Source: Melampsora larici-populina 98AG31
Taxonomy: Eukaryota; Basidiomycota; Pucciniomycetes; Pucciniales; Melampsoraceae
Assembly (NCBI RefSeq): GCF_000204055.1
Contig: NW_006768781.1
Span: 275,246 to 339,245 of the forward strand
Direction of reading: 5' to 3'
DNA: 64,000 bases
The notes beneath the pieces are model-generated. The model was given only the letters and a program-made list of their open reading frames with translations. It did no database searches and was not told where the DNA came from. Made by a program: the position numbers and the translations under genes. The stretch's first letter is position 1. Every line of letters starts with the position of its first letter. Shown piece after piece: positions 36,269 to 47,118 of this stretch.

Positions 36269-37305
36269 TCAGTGACTATTGGGACCGCCCATTTTGCCTC
36301 TCAGCCATTGTCCCAAACTCGAACCAACCCGAGATGCTGTTGCCTTAATTGAAGGAACAATTGATCCAGCTGCCGGGTCCATCCTTTCTTTCATTGAAGG
36401 AACAATTGATCCAGCTTGCGGTTCCATCCTTGCTTTCATCAATTTGCAGATCTTTACCTTGCCCCCTTGTTTCTCCAGAGTCATCACCACGATGAATTTG
36501 TCTACCCTATCCTGCCCCTGGAGGTTTTGAGACATTTCACCATGACATCCAACCTCAACTATGTCGTCTGATAGTTGATAGCACCTCACTGAAATTTATT
36601 TCACATTATATTTGAATAATTTGCACAAGGAAGGTTATCCAAAAGTCAGAATCACTGCAAGTAGTATTGTAAAAGATCCAAGGCACAAAGAAAACTCTGG
36701 AGCATACATGTATCAATTTTTGTGTTGCAGTTTGTTCCCATGTGACTCATCAAAGATTGCATATGCTGGCGAATACCTTACAGAAGATGATGGTTATGAA
36801 ATATGAAGGATGTAAGAAAATTGTACACCACACTTTTACATTTTGAGTGGAACTTGAGTTACCTTCTCCCTGCGAAGTCTGTCCCCAGAACATGAGCACA
36901 CCTTGTGGATGGAACTGGCTGATTGTGTTTGTTATGTCTTTGCTATCCAAATATGTGAAGAATTTTTCAACAGAGTTCTTGATTTCGTCTTCCTTCACCG
37001 CTGGTAGAAAGATGATTCAAGCTATGAGACTTGAGCAGAAACGTCCATTCATTGCAATAGTGACTCACGCAACTGGCCAAGATAGTCCTTGACATCGGCG
37101 CCAGTCATTTCTAAAAGAAACAGTAACCAAGCTATGAGTCTGGAGCAACAGCGTTCATTTGTTGCAATTGCAACTCACCCCTCACTTCAGTGATTGCGTG
37201 TATGAAGTTGAACTGATCATTCCATTGGAACGCCCAGGTCAAAAAAGGACATGCTAGAAAAAGAACGGCAATAACTGTAGTTGATAGCCCAAAAATTCTG
37301 GTCAT
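36269..37305 (-). CDS. Five-exon secreted protein, possibly NTF2-like/SnoaL fold
   Basis: Minus-strand exons 37305-37179, 37110-37069, 37000-36863, 36776-36708, 36588-36269. Introns 68, 68, 86 and 119 bp, GT-AG, all phase 1; the joined frame is 231 codons plus TGA. The signal peptide is clear (MTRIFGLSTTVIAVLFLACP, cleaved near TWA). The central part has VEKFFTYLDSKDITNTISQF, then HPQGVLMFWGQTSQ, then LSDDIVEVGCHGEMSQ and VDKFIVVMTLEKQGGKVKIC. An N-terminal helix, a FHP.GVLMFWG strand and a late VVMTLEK..GKVKI strand suggest the cone-shaped NTF2-like fold, but no catalytic residues are assigned. The C-terminal tail has an imperfect tandem repeat (MEPQAGSIVPSMKER / MDPAAGSIVPSIKA). The smallest inner exon is the least certain. 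Confidence 0.7.
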
Positions 37306-37874
37306 GATTATGCTAGCCTAGGTGATGATTAAATCTGTTTTAGCTGAATTGAAGATGAGTATCAGATGAGGACTACCAATGATGAGCCAATGAACTTTTT
37401 CCTTTTATATTGACAAGAAAAGTCATCACCATTGGACCTCATACTGGGAGGGATCATTACAAGTTGAAGCTGTGCTTCAGACTGAGTTGAGTGGTGCATC
37501 CAACAATCCATCAATGTTTGAAGATGATAACTTATACGTACAAATCACTGCGCTGGATGCCTTAAGGCTGCGATTTCTGAAGACAGCTGCGGTACATGTC
37601 TCATTTACAATGTGGATGTTCTAACTTGCTAAAAGATTGAACCAGAAGTCAAAAAAAAATATAAAAAGATGTAGGATCAAATTACCTTACACCGTATCAG
37701 CCAACTTCATGCAAGTCATAAACAAATCCTCAGCTCAATTCATATCTTGCCTTGACAAGTGCCAGGCAACAGCACTCAAGCCTTTCCTGATATATATGAC
37801 ACAATCTCATCAGCACGACACCAGCTACACCATGTATCAAATTGCAATAGGCTATAGCTAGTGTGTTTTCCATG
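37306..37874. other. Upstream region of the secreted gene
   Basis: Probably holds its promoter. A TTTTATAT motif lies near 37404, about 100 bases upstream of the start codon on the minus strand. No other gene seen. Confidence 0.4.
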
Positions 37875-37876
37875 TA

Positions 37877-37978
37877 CAGTCCCCTCCAAGTGGTTTACGT
37901 AATCATTCAGGTTCTGCAGCGGCGGGGCCGGGGCTTGTTGCAAACCCAATGATTACAAATCCTAGGCGTGGGGACGTG
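37877..37978. mobile_element. 102-bp palindromic MITE, family B copy 2 (TA target)
   Basis: Same length and sequence family as 13738-13839 in reverse orientation. Flanked by TA (37875-37876 and 37979-37980). Begins CAGTCCCCTCCAAGTGG. Confidence 0.85.
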
Positions 37979-38379
37979 TACATATGACCTCAAAAAGTGT
38001 TCTATTGCGACACACAGCCCCACTTTAATTACTAAAATATATCCTTGAATCTCTACAGTGGAGCATTTGATAACATCTTGTGTTGGATTGACACTTAGTA
38101 TATTTCCTGAAAAATGTTTTCTCATGCTTCGCTTCAGACCTGGCTGCACATTTCTCGGATATCCTTATTTGTATATTGAAACCTCAAATCTTTGATTCAT
38201 GAACACTCCCTTCCCCACCTTCTTTGACATTTCAGATGTGTACATGCTTCCCCACCTTTTTGAAACTTGCCACCATACTCTATTGATTGGTCTTAGCTAG
38301 TAACCCTGTTTCCACGGCATATATGACCACATCAAGAATTAGTGTACACAAAGGCTTGGAACTGGTCTGTGAGGTGAGT

Positions 38380-38660
38380 GAGCCTCATGGGAGACCTGAG
38401 TGAGACTCATGTGTGACCACCTGAGTGGGACTCACAGATGACCGGAGTGGCACACATGTGTGTGGTGACCTGAGTTAGACTCATGCAGGACCTGAGTGAG
38501 ACTCATGTGTGACCACCTGAGTGGGACTCACAGATGACCGGAGTGGCACACATGTGTGTGGTGACCTGAGTTAGACTCATGCGGGACCTGAGTGAGACTC
38601 ATGTGTGACCACCTGAGTGAGACTGATGTGTGACCGGATTGAGGCTCATGTTTGACCAGG
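38380..38660. repeat. Minisatellite, ~96-bp unit
   Basis: Nearly three units, starting about 38389, 38486 and 38583, built from smaller GACCTGAGTGAGACTCATG modules. The first two are almost identical. Smaller degenerate units (GGCTTAACCACTGGTGT) follow to about 38770. Confidence 0.85.
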
Positions 38661-38779
38661 ATTGAATGAGGGAGTAACTCATGTACACACAGGCTTAGCC
38701 ACTGGTGTTTAGTGCGGGCACAGGCTTAACCATTGGTGTTGAGTGTGGGCGCAGGCTTAACCACTGGTGTATATGTTGC

Positions 38780-39780
38780 TTGTTTCGTTGGGGTTTGTTG
38801 TGATGTGATGCTCTGTGGAAACCCCTTCCCCCCTTTCTCAATCTTTCCACTGTGTATGTTACATAATCGTGGCTTGTGTCAAATCTGTCGCCTCATTTCC
38901 TTGCTATCCTTGATATTGAGACCTCAACTCTTTGTCTCAGACCCTGCCCCACCTTCTGTGATTTTTGACATCTGTATATGATATCCTGAAGCATTACTTC
39001 AGAAAATTCCCCACCTTCTGTGATTTTTCAAATATGTTCATATAATCCTGTAGCATTACTTCAGATAATTTCCCACCTTTTTGCCACTTGCCATCATACC
39101 CCAATAATTGGTCCGAGCTCATAACCCCATTTGAGCTCCATTTATTCCTTGTTCAAAAATTAGGTTCCACATAGGCTCAACTCCCTGTGTTCAGTGTAAG
39201 CTCAGTGTTCAACACCAGTGTTTAGTGTACAGATAGGCTAATCCACTGGTGTGAATCTTGCTTGAAAGGCAAAGATTTGTTGTTCTGCAATGCATTGCAG
39301 CTACCCCTCCATGCCTTTTTCAATGTTTACAATGTGTAAGCCACACCCTCATGCTGCGCTTCAGACCCTTCCCCACATTTCTTGGCTATCCTCATATGCA
39401 TGCTACAATCTCAATTCTTTAAATCATCATGTTCCCCACCTTGTTTAATTTTCCTTTTCCTAGTTGCGGATAAGACACATCACCAAGCGGCTTTGTTGCA
39501 CAGCCAATCTTCTTGGCATGTGGGGTCCAGCTGCAGGCTAAAGCTAAGACACACGGCTACCAACATCAAAAGATAAGAAAGCTTGCTTGAACAGAGATGA
39601 TATGTTGTGCCATGATGCTTTGCGGCAACAACACCCTCCCGCCTTTTCCAATGTCTCTGATGTAAATGTTACACCCTGATGCTTTGCTTCAGATGTTTCT
39701 CCACATTTCTTGGCGCCCCTTATCTGCACATTGAAACCTCAATTTTTTGTTCCAGTCCTTTCCCCACCTGCTTTGATGCT
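38780..39780. repeat. Degenerate repeat array
   Basis: Motifs CTTCAGA..TTCCCCACCTT, TGATGCTTTGCTTCAGA and TTGAAACCTCAATT recur at irregular 80-300-bp spacing, also just upstream near 38150-38280. It looks like an old, diverged satellite or a set of nested element tails. No coding signal. Confidence 0.55.
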
Positions 39781-39959
39781 TTTTGCTCCTAGTCCCCAGC
39801 AACTCAAATCACATTGAGGCTTTCTTGTGTTGGTCATGATCCCTGATGAATCAATTTCATCTGCCTGACTAAAAAAAAGACAAAAAAATTACCAAATGTG
39901 AGTAATCCACTCATAAATCAATCATCAGAAAGAAACAGACTAACTTGTTCATTCCTCAC

Positions 39960-40340
39960 ATCTTTCTCATCTTTTTCTCCCTTTTCTCCCAATCTACCTG
40001 CCCTTCATTCTCTTCATCCTCACTCTCTTCACTTTCCTCATCCTCCTGGGTCACTTTTTGTTTCTTTCTTCGCCTTCCCCTTCTCCTAAGCCTTTGTTAT
40101 TCTTCAATTTCAATTCTTCTTCTATCAGAAACACTTTGACCAGTTTCAAAAGCTGCACCCTTGATCCCTTTCTCAGGTTCATCTTTTTGACATTCAAGTT
40201 CAAAGTTTTTGCCTTCAAGTTGTTCTTTGATTGCTCTATAATCCTTCTTCTCTACTATTTTGGGCTAAATCCCTTCATGTATTACTACTTCTTCTTTGCT
40301 ATCCTGATTGTAACTGTCTGAATCATTTTCTTAATCACTT
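39960..40340 (-). pseudogene. Fragment encoding a charged, acidic protein segment
   Basis: Read on the minus strand, this gives a charged region (KKDYRAIKEQLEGKNFELE, SDRRRIEIEE) followed by an acidic block (VTQEDEESEESEDEENEG) and a basic end. Two in-frame stops interrupt it. It ends about 60 bases from a hAT-type element. Family unknown. Confidence 0.3.
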
Positions 40341-40406
40341 GGTCATCATCATCTAACAACATAGCTGCTTTTGAATTCGTTCTTGCATAGCAGAAAGGTT
40401 TCCATA

Positions 40407-41145
40407 TCACGTGGGGGGGCCTGGGTTTTTGATTAGGGGCGCTCCAGGGCGCAACTTTCTGCTTCTTGAAAGGCGCGCCTTTGGTGGGGGCGTGGGGGCG
40501 CGCGCCCTGGACATGTTTTTTTTGGAAAGGACAAGACCTTTCATAATCATGGGTTTCTTCTGTTGGTTCTCAGATTGAAGATTCATTTCAATGTGAGACA
40601 TCATTTTGAGAGTGGTGAGGTTCATATCTTGCTTTGTTTTCTGAGCAGAAATCCCAGCAAAAAGTCTTTTGACACCACCAGCAAGAGCTATGATCTTGAA
40701 GAGCTTCACAGAAAACCTCCTGAGATCGTGGGTGTTTGGTGTATCAGGTAGTCTCAATCAGTACTCATTGCTGATAATGCTAAAGCAAAATTGATTTTAG
40801 TACCAAATGTCATCATTTCAATTGTAGAAATTGAATGAACTCACATTTGGAACAAGGCCTCTGAGTTGTTGAGTAATTTTCACTTGTTTTTGCTGTACTC
40901 CCATTCCTGAGCAATCTTGACAATTTGGCAATTCACGCAATCAAGATAAAACTTGCCAGATTCAGTAACTCTCAAATAGGAAATCATGAGGTGGCTTGTA
41001 GGAAGCCACCTTGTTTTGAGTTTCACATTAGCCTACTTATATGACTAGGGCGCGTCACCCCCAAATTCTGCTCAGCAGGCGCGCCGGGGCGTACGCCCCG
41101 TGCGCTCCCCAGGCGTGCGCTTTTCACTGCACGCCCATCACGTGA
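40407..41145. mobile_element. 739-bp non-autonomous element with 8-bp duplication (hAT type)
   Basis: Flanked by a perfect 8-bp direct repeat TTTCCATA (40399-40406 and 41146-41153). Ends are short inverted repeats TCACGTG...CACGTGA, followed on each side by GC-rich subterminal stretches full of GGGCGC/GCGCGCC motifs, unusual in this AT-rich window. The middle is AT-rich without a transposase. An 8-bp duplication fits hAT. Confidence 0.8.
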
Positions 41146-41376
41146 TTTCCATATCCAAATTGTTCATCATTGTGTAAATCTTTCCCATGATCATGAGAAG
41201 GATTTGGTGCCGTACCATTTGGTCTGAGTTGGTGAATCATAAGTTTGAATGTGTTTAAATTGTTCAATTCCCCGTATAATTCATGTTGTACAGATCTATC
41301 AGCTGATGAGTAAGCTGAATTGAGATATTGCCATTTAAAGTTTTTTTTTGTATGTGGTGAAACAATCACTAGAGTT

Positions 41377-42858
41377 AAATTTAGGCTGTTGCTATCTGCA
41401 GCCCACATGAAATCCATGTAGGTGCTGTCCAGATTATGTCTACACGGTTGTTTTCTGCCAAGAAGCGCCTACATTTATGATGTAGGCGCTTTTTCCTTTT
41501 TCAAATGACGCCTACAGGCTGAAAAAATAATGTAGGCGTCATTTGCGTACACCTACATTCTAAAAATAAAATGCAGGCGTAATTTGTCGTAATTCTTGAG
41601 CGCCCACATTCCCTTTTCTGTATGTTGGCGCTGGCAAATGAGCACCCGCCAAGTAGGCCCTTGGAAGATACGCCTACATAAATTTTTCAGCCCAAATAAG
41701 CGCCTACATGCAGTCTTGCATATGCAGGCGTTACAAATCCAGCGCCTGCACCACCTGACTGGTCTGATGGGTATTGAAGCACCATTTTGATGTCAAAATG
41801 AGGGTACCGGAGGACTGAACGGCCAGTTTCCACTTGAAATGAGAGCACCGGAGGACGGAAAAAGCAGTTTGGACTCAAAATGAGAGCACCGGAGGACGGA
41901 ACAAGCAGTTTCCACTCGAAATGAGTGCACCAGAGGACGGAAAAAGCAGTTTGGACTCAAAATGAGAGCACCGGAGGACGGAACAAGCAGTTTCCACTCG
42001 AAATGAGTGCACCAGAGGACGGAAAAGACATCATTTAAATTTGATGAGAAGTTGATTTTACTGAAAGGTTTTAGTTGAATTGAAGATTTTATGAATGAAA
42101 ACACGAGTTGATTGGCTTTAAAACTGATGAAGTTGATAGTTTTTTGAGGGGTGGAGTGTTGAAAATCTTCAAAGTCCCCGTTCTAGAACTGGAAAAGGGG
42201 GAAAAGAGCCAAGCGGCCTCTATATAAGTTGAAGTGGACGTGAAGTTTGACCAAACTTCCTGTAGGCGCGTTCCCACACGTCAATACAGATGTAGGCGCT
42301 CAGAAATGACGCCTACATTGCTTTTTTGGGAAGTTGGGCGCTTTTTTCCCACACCTACATGCAGGAAAATCTGTGCAGGCACTTGAAAATTATGCCTACA
42401 TCCCTTTTTTGCAATGTAGGCGCAATTTGTGAGCGCCTACATGGATTTTCCTGCATGTAGGCGTGGTATTCACCCACCTACATGTCAAGTCTTAAATGTA
42501 GGCGCGCAAAAATTACGCCTACATCTCTTTCTTTGAATGTAGGCATAATTTCTGAGCGCCTACATATATAGGCGCTTGAATTTTACCCCTACAGCCAAAA
42601 AAAAAGATGTAGGCACATTTTTGTGACACCTACACAATGTAGGCGCTTCAAATTTATGCCTACATTTTATTTTTAGAATGTAGGCGTACACAAATGACGC
42701 CTACATTGGTTTTTCAGCCTGTGGCGTCATTTGAAAAAGGAAAAAGTGCCTACATCATAATTGTAGGCGCTCTTTTGTGGGAAACCCGCATGTAGGTGCT
42801 GTTTTGGCAGCGCCTACATGGATTTTGTGTGGGCTGCAAATAGCAAGGGCCTGAATTT
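41377..42858. mobile_element. ~1.48-kb fold-back element built of TGTAGGCGC motifs
   Basis: The outer arms are long inverted repeats: TTGCTATCTGCAGCCCACAT on the left matches the complement of the right end, and similarity continues over at least 200 bp including GACGCC..CAGGCTGAAAAA. Both arms are packed with TGTAGGCGC / GCGCCTACA motifs in both orientations, spaced about 15-40 bp, so each arm is itself a chain of small hairpins. The middle carries a 41-bp tandem repeat. No transposase frame and no clear target duplication. Confidence 0.8.
41795..42030. repeat. 41-bp tandem repeat inside the fold-back element
   Basis: About six units of an AATGAGAGCACCGGAGGACGG type alternate between two variants (AAAAAGCAGTTTGGACTC and AACAAGCAGTTTCCACTC), giving an 82-bp higher-order period. 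Confidence 0.85.
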
Positions 42859-43555
42859 ATGACAAACTTCTTTCAATTGTCTCCTCAAGATATCTCCACC
42901 TGGTTGTAATTTGATTTCATCTTTTGATGTCATTTGATGCTTGGTTTATGAAACACTAGCACTTCAGCGGCGGGCGCCACTTTTGGCTTTCCATGATTGG
43001 AATCAAATACATGAATTCAAATCAGCTCTTAAGCTCCAATGTTTGATCACACGCAAAAATCCAGACAGATCAAGACTTTGGTTGGTAAGTTTGAAAATTG
43101 GCTCCAGTGTCTCTAGGTATAGTCTCAGATGTAAAGAGTGATATTCAGCTTGCATATAGAAGCCCAACTCTATGCAACAAAAAGTAATCTGAAACACTTG
43201 ATATAGGTAATAATCAAGTAAGTCACATTAAATGATAATCACTTGTTAAAGAATGGGTCAAGGTGTAACATAGATCCAAAATAATCACACTTCCATAAAT
43301 CCAGAAAATCTGCATATCAATCTTGTCAGATACTAAAGGTAAGATAAGGAGCAGCTGAACTATCAAGAGGTAAAGCTGTGCAGTCACACACTGCAAAATT
43401 GTGCTCTAGAAAACCATTGATATAATCTTCACTGTGTATAAGAATTGCCTTGTTTGTAGTTGAGGTTGCCAATGTTGATGTTGAAATCAGATTTGTATAC
43501 ACAGCTGAAGATGAAACAACTCCGATTGGTTGTTCAATGAGGAAATCAGGCAAAG

Positions 43556-44661
43556 CACAGGGGGAAAAATAAAAGCTCACATAGATGTGAGCAGAGGGTA
43601 CCTTCCTGATAACTCCAAAAATATTTCAATTTCCTTCAGATTCTTTCAATTCACCATTTTGGTGGTGCCAACATGCTCAGCCTGTAATACTTAGGTATTG
43701 CTTGAGTTTGCTAAAGCATGCTCATCTTCATCCTGGATGAGCCTCTCTTGAGCATGGATGAGTGCTCAGGACCCAGCTGACACAACACTGTATACTCAGA
43801 ATCACCTTCAGAAGGGTCCAAAGGATGTCACTGAGTATTGGCTGAGGGGCTGCTCAGCTAGTCCTAAGTGGTATTCCCGGGATTGGAGGTATCCAAAGGA
43901 TTTCACTCAGTATTGGCTGAGGGGATGCGCAGTTCAGCACAGCTGCTCAGCCAATCCTCAGTGGTATTCCTGGGATCAGGAGGATCCAAAGGATCTCAAA
44001 GGATGTCACTGAGTATTGGCTGAGGGGCTGCTCAGCTAGTCCTCAGTGGCATTCCTGGGATCAGGATCAGAAGTATCCAAAGGATGTCACTGAGTATTAG
44101 CTGAGGGGCTGATCATTTCAGCACAGCTGATCACCTAGTCCTCAGTGGCATTCCTGGGATCAGAAGTATCCAAAGGATGTCACTGAGTATTAGCTGAGGG
44201 GATGCTCAGTTCAGCACCGCTGCTCACCTAGTCCTCAGTGGCATTCCTGGGATCAGAAGTATCCAAAGGATGTCACTGAGTATTGGCTGAGGGGCTGCTC
44301 AGTTCAGCACAGCTGCTCACCTAATCATCAGTGGCATTCCTGGGATCAGAATTATCCAAAGGGATGGTTCCCATTGTGTTTTTCACATTTGGTAGGGTCT
44401 CTTGCCGCGACTGTGCAGGCTGAGCATTGGAGGGCCCAACATGACCTGAGCAGAGGAGCTAGCCCTCCCTCAGGCTTCTTGGCCAAGGGATAAAGCCTGA
44501 GGAAGGCCTAACTCATCTGCTCAGGCCATGCTGACCATTTGATCAGATGATGAGCTGAAAGAAAATTGGAAGAAAATTGGAAACAAACTGGAAACAATCT
44601 TGGAGAAACCTCCAAACTTTCTCTGCTCACATCTATGTGAGCTTCTATTTTTCCCCCTGTG
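43556..44661. mobile_element. 1.1-kb non-autonomous TIR element with internal minisatellite
   Basis: Ends CACAGGGGGAAAAATA and its complement; the TIR continues about 38 bp and itself contains the palindrome GCTCACATAGATGTGAGC. AAG flanks both sides (43553-43555 and 44662-44664). The interior is mostly a ~95-bp tandem repeat. CAC ends and a 3-bp duplication are compatible with CACTA-type elements. Confidence 0.8.
43790..44360. repeat. Minisatellite, ~90-100-bp unit
   Basis: Six to seven units carrying CCAAAGGATGTCACTGAGTA, GCTGAGGGG and CCTCAGTGGCATTCCTGGGA. Each unit contains complementary CTCAG/CTGAG blocks, so every unit can fold on itself. Confidence 0.85.
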
Positions 44662-44664
44662 AAG

Positions 44665-46480
44665 TACAATGCAAATATAGAAATATTTACTGTTGGAATT
44701 GGCATTCAAGTAAAACAAAAGATACAAACGTGGAAAATACTTATCAGAGGGAAAAAACCCAAAAGCTATAATCTTGATAATCAGATCAGAAACAATAAGC
44801 TAAAGTAAATTTCAATTAGTCAACCACCAAATTCAAAAATCAAACTCAGTTTGATAAGATAAGTTCAGACTCATCTTGCCCATACCATTCAAAAGTTCCA
44901 TGACAACATGCACAATTACTGAAATATCATCTTCAACTTTTTCTTCTTTCAATTTCTGGATTCAATCTTATTTCACATCACTCATGCAAAGATTAACAGA
45001 AGCAAGCCAATCAAAGCATGGGCTCACTTTGATTAAGATCAGTGAATTGTTGATTTGATTGATGACATCAATTTTTTCTTGATTTGAAATACCAAATTGG
45101 GATTGGTTGGATGAATCTTGATATTTGTTGGATAAGGTGAAACAACTTGATTATTTGTTTGTGATGAAGCTTTCAATTAGTTTGAGTATGCATCATTGTC
45201 TTCAAGACTTTGATTTGATCCACTTTGAAGTAGATTGAAGTCTATTGAATTTTGATTGGATCAATGATGATGAAAAACATATTTAGTGTGGGGTAGTTGA
45301 TATTAAGTGTTGACAGTACGAGTGATAGCATCTTAAGCTTTGGGTAGCAGTAGCGCTACAAAAGACAAATCTAAATGTGATCAATTCCAATTTAGACAAT
45401 TTTGATGAGATGTTGAATTTTAAAATGGAATCAATCTTTTTGAGGTCAGCTAGAAGGGATACAGGTGATCCAATGACAAATCAATTAGTGATTTGTTCAT
45501 TTGATATTCAAACTCTACAAAGAAAAAGTAATCTGGCTTCAAATCTCATATCTTCATGACTTTTAGAATTCCTTTCATGACAATCAACTTAACTATCAAA
45601 ATCAAGGATTGGCTTCAAAATGAATCAAATGGTTATAGACTTGAAGAAGTCAACAAAATAATTGTAAGCATTCAAAAAGGAAAGATACAGCAAAAATACA
45701 TAGTCTGAGGAATGGGTAGCACTGGTATTGGGTAAAGGAATTGGTTTACTTACTTTGTCAATTAGTTTTGAATCTAAAACCTTTGAATAAAAACCATGGA
45801 GAAACACCCACCCACCAACAAGTATCAGATACATCTTTTAAAGAAAACAGGACATCAGTTCTTTTGTTTCCAAACATAATGTTGAGAAAAACAACCTTAG
45901 CATGTTCAAGGTCAGAAGATGTAAATTAACACCAGTGAAAATTGAGCTTGGATCCAAAGTTTTGTACTATCAATCAACTACTTGGATGAATTCCAATTTT
46001 CTTGAAACAATTTTAAATGATTCATGTAAATTTTCAACTCAATTTCAGTTGATCAATTGAATATTTTGATTGAGTTGATTTTGAGAATGATGCATATACC
46101 TAAAATCAAGGAATATCAAGATTATAAGTTTACCATTCATGATTTGTTATTTTATACTTGAAAGGTTGTGAGTTGATGACTTCTGATTAATTCGCACTTA
46201 CAGGTGGAAAGTTTGATCACTAACATGTGGAACAAGACATTTGGCAGTGTTTCGTAAATTTATGTTTGAGAGCTGAAGAAAAAGTGAGGCTTACCTGACG
46301 TAAAAGATTATCATGTGATAACTTGGTATTTGTTTGGGAATGAATCAAATTGATCAAGCCTTTGTGAATCCATATAATTGATTTGAGTTGGATTTTTTTT
46401 TAAATTGATTGAGTGGTTTGATAAGGTTGAAATGAGGTTGATGATTCAAAATATTAAACTCTCTCATTTTGATTGGCTTA
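44665..46480. other. Gene-poor AT-rich region
   Basis: No supported gene over 1.8 kb. Several short open frames exist, but without start context, splice signals or domains. Confidence 0.45.
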
Positions 46481-46489
46481 TATGGTGTC

Positions 46490-46985
46490 CCTGATGAGCG
46501 ATTGAGGACCACACTATGTGCTATGTACTATGTGTTGTGCACTATGCACTTTGTGCTTATGTGCTATGCGCTGAGGTTGTTGTGCTATGCATTGTGCACA
46601 CATATGTAGTTGTACTGATGTCGTCCGGGACTGATCAATTTTAGAATTGACCCAATTTTCAAATGTAATCATCGATCAACTCCTCAGACTCACCTCACCT
46701 CACAATCACCTCATCAACAATCGATCTCAAATCAACATCATCAACAATCGATCTCATATCAACATCACAGTATCTTTCAAGTCAACTCTTAGTGTCAAAT
46801 TTTCAAGGATCTCAATTCGGTCAGAAATGAGAACCTTGTTAAGTTTGAGGATCCCAATTCGGTTAGAAATGGGAACCTCATCAAATTTGGCATTTAGATC
46901 AATGTCCTACAAAATATCTTTCAAGTCAACTCTTAGTGTCAAATTTTCGAGGATCTCAATTCGGTTGGGTCTCAGGGACAGGGAT
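46490..46985. repeat. Degenerate CTATGTG array and a ~57-bp direct repeat
   Basis: 46510-46610 is a run of CTATGTGCTATG/TGCACTATGC-like units. Further on, a segment starting TATCTTTCAAGTCAACTC occurs at about 46769 and again at about 46915, each followed by GGATCTCAATTCGGT. It lies next to the 3' end of the DIRS-like element and could be part of its terminal repeat structure. Confidence 0.6.
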
Positions 46986-47118
46986 TAGAATTCTTTAGAA
47001 TTATCTTACAGATCAAAGAAAATTTTCAATTTTTTCCATCATACAATTCTCAGTTTTGGTTTAAATACAAGTTTCATCAATAGTACATCACAAAAATCAT
47101 CTAAATGTTTTTATACAC

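Noticed and set aside
40058..40321. Plus-strand hydrophobic frame rich in Phe/Leu/Ser
   Set aside because: It is the antisense of a minus-strand charged, acidic coding relic; hydrophobicity is an artefact of Glu/Lys codons read backwards.
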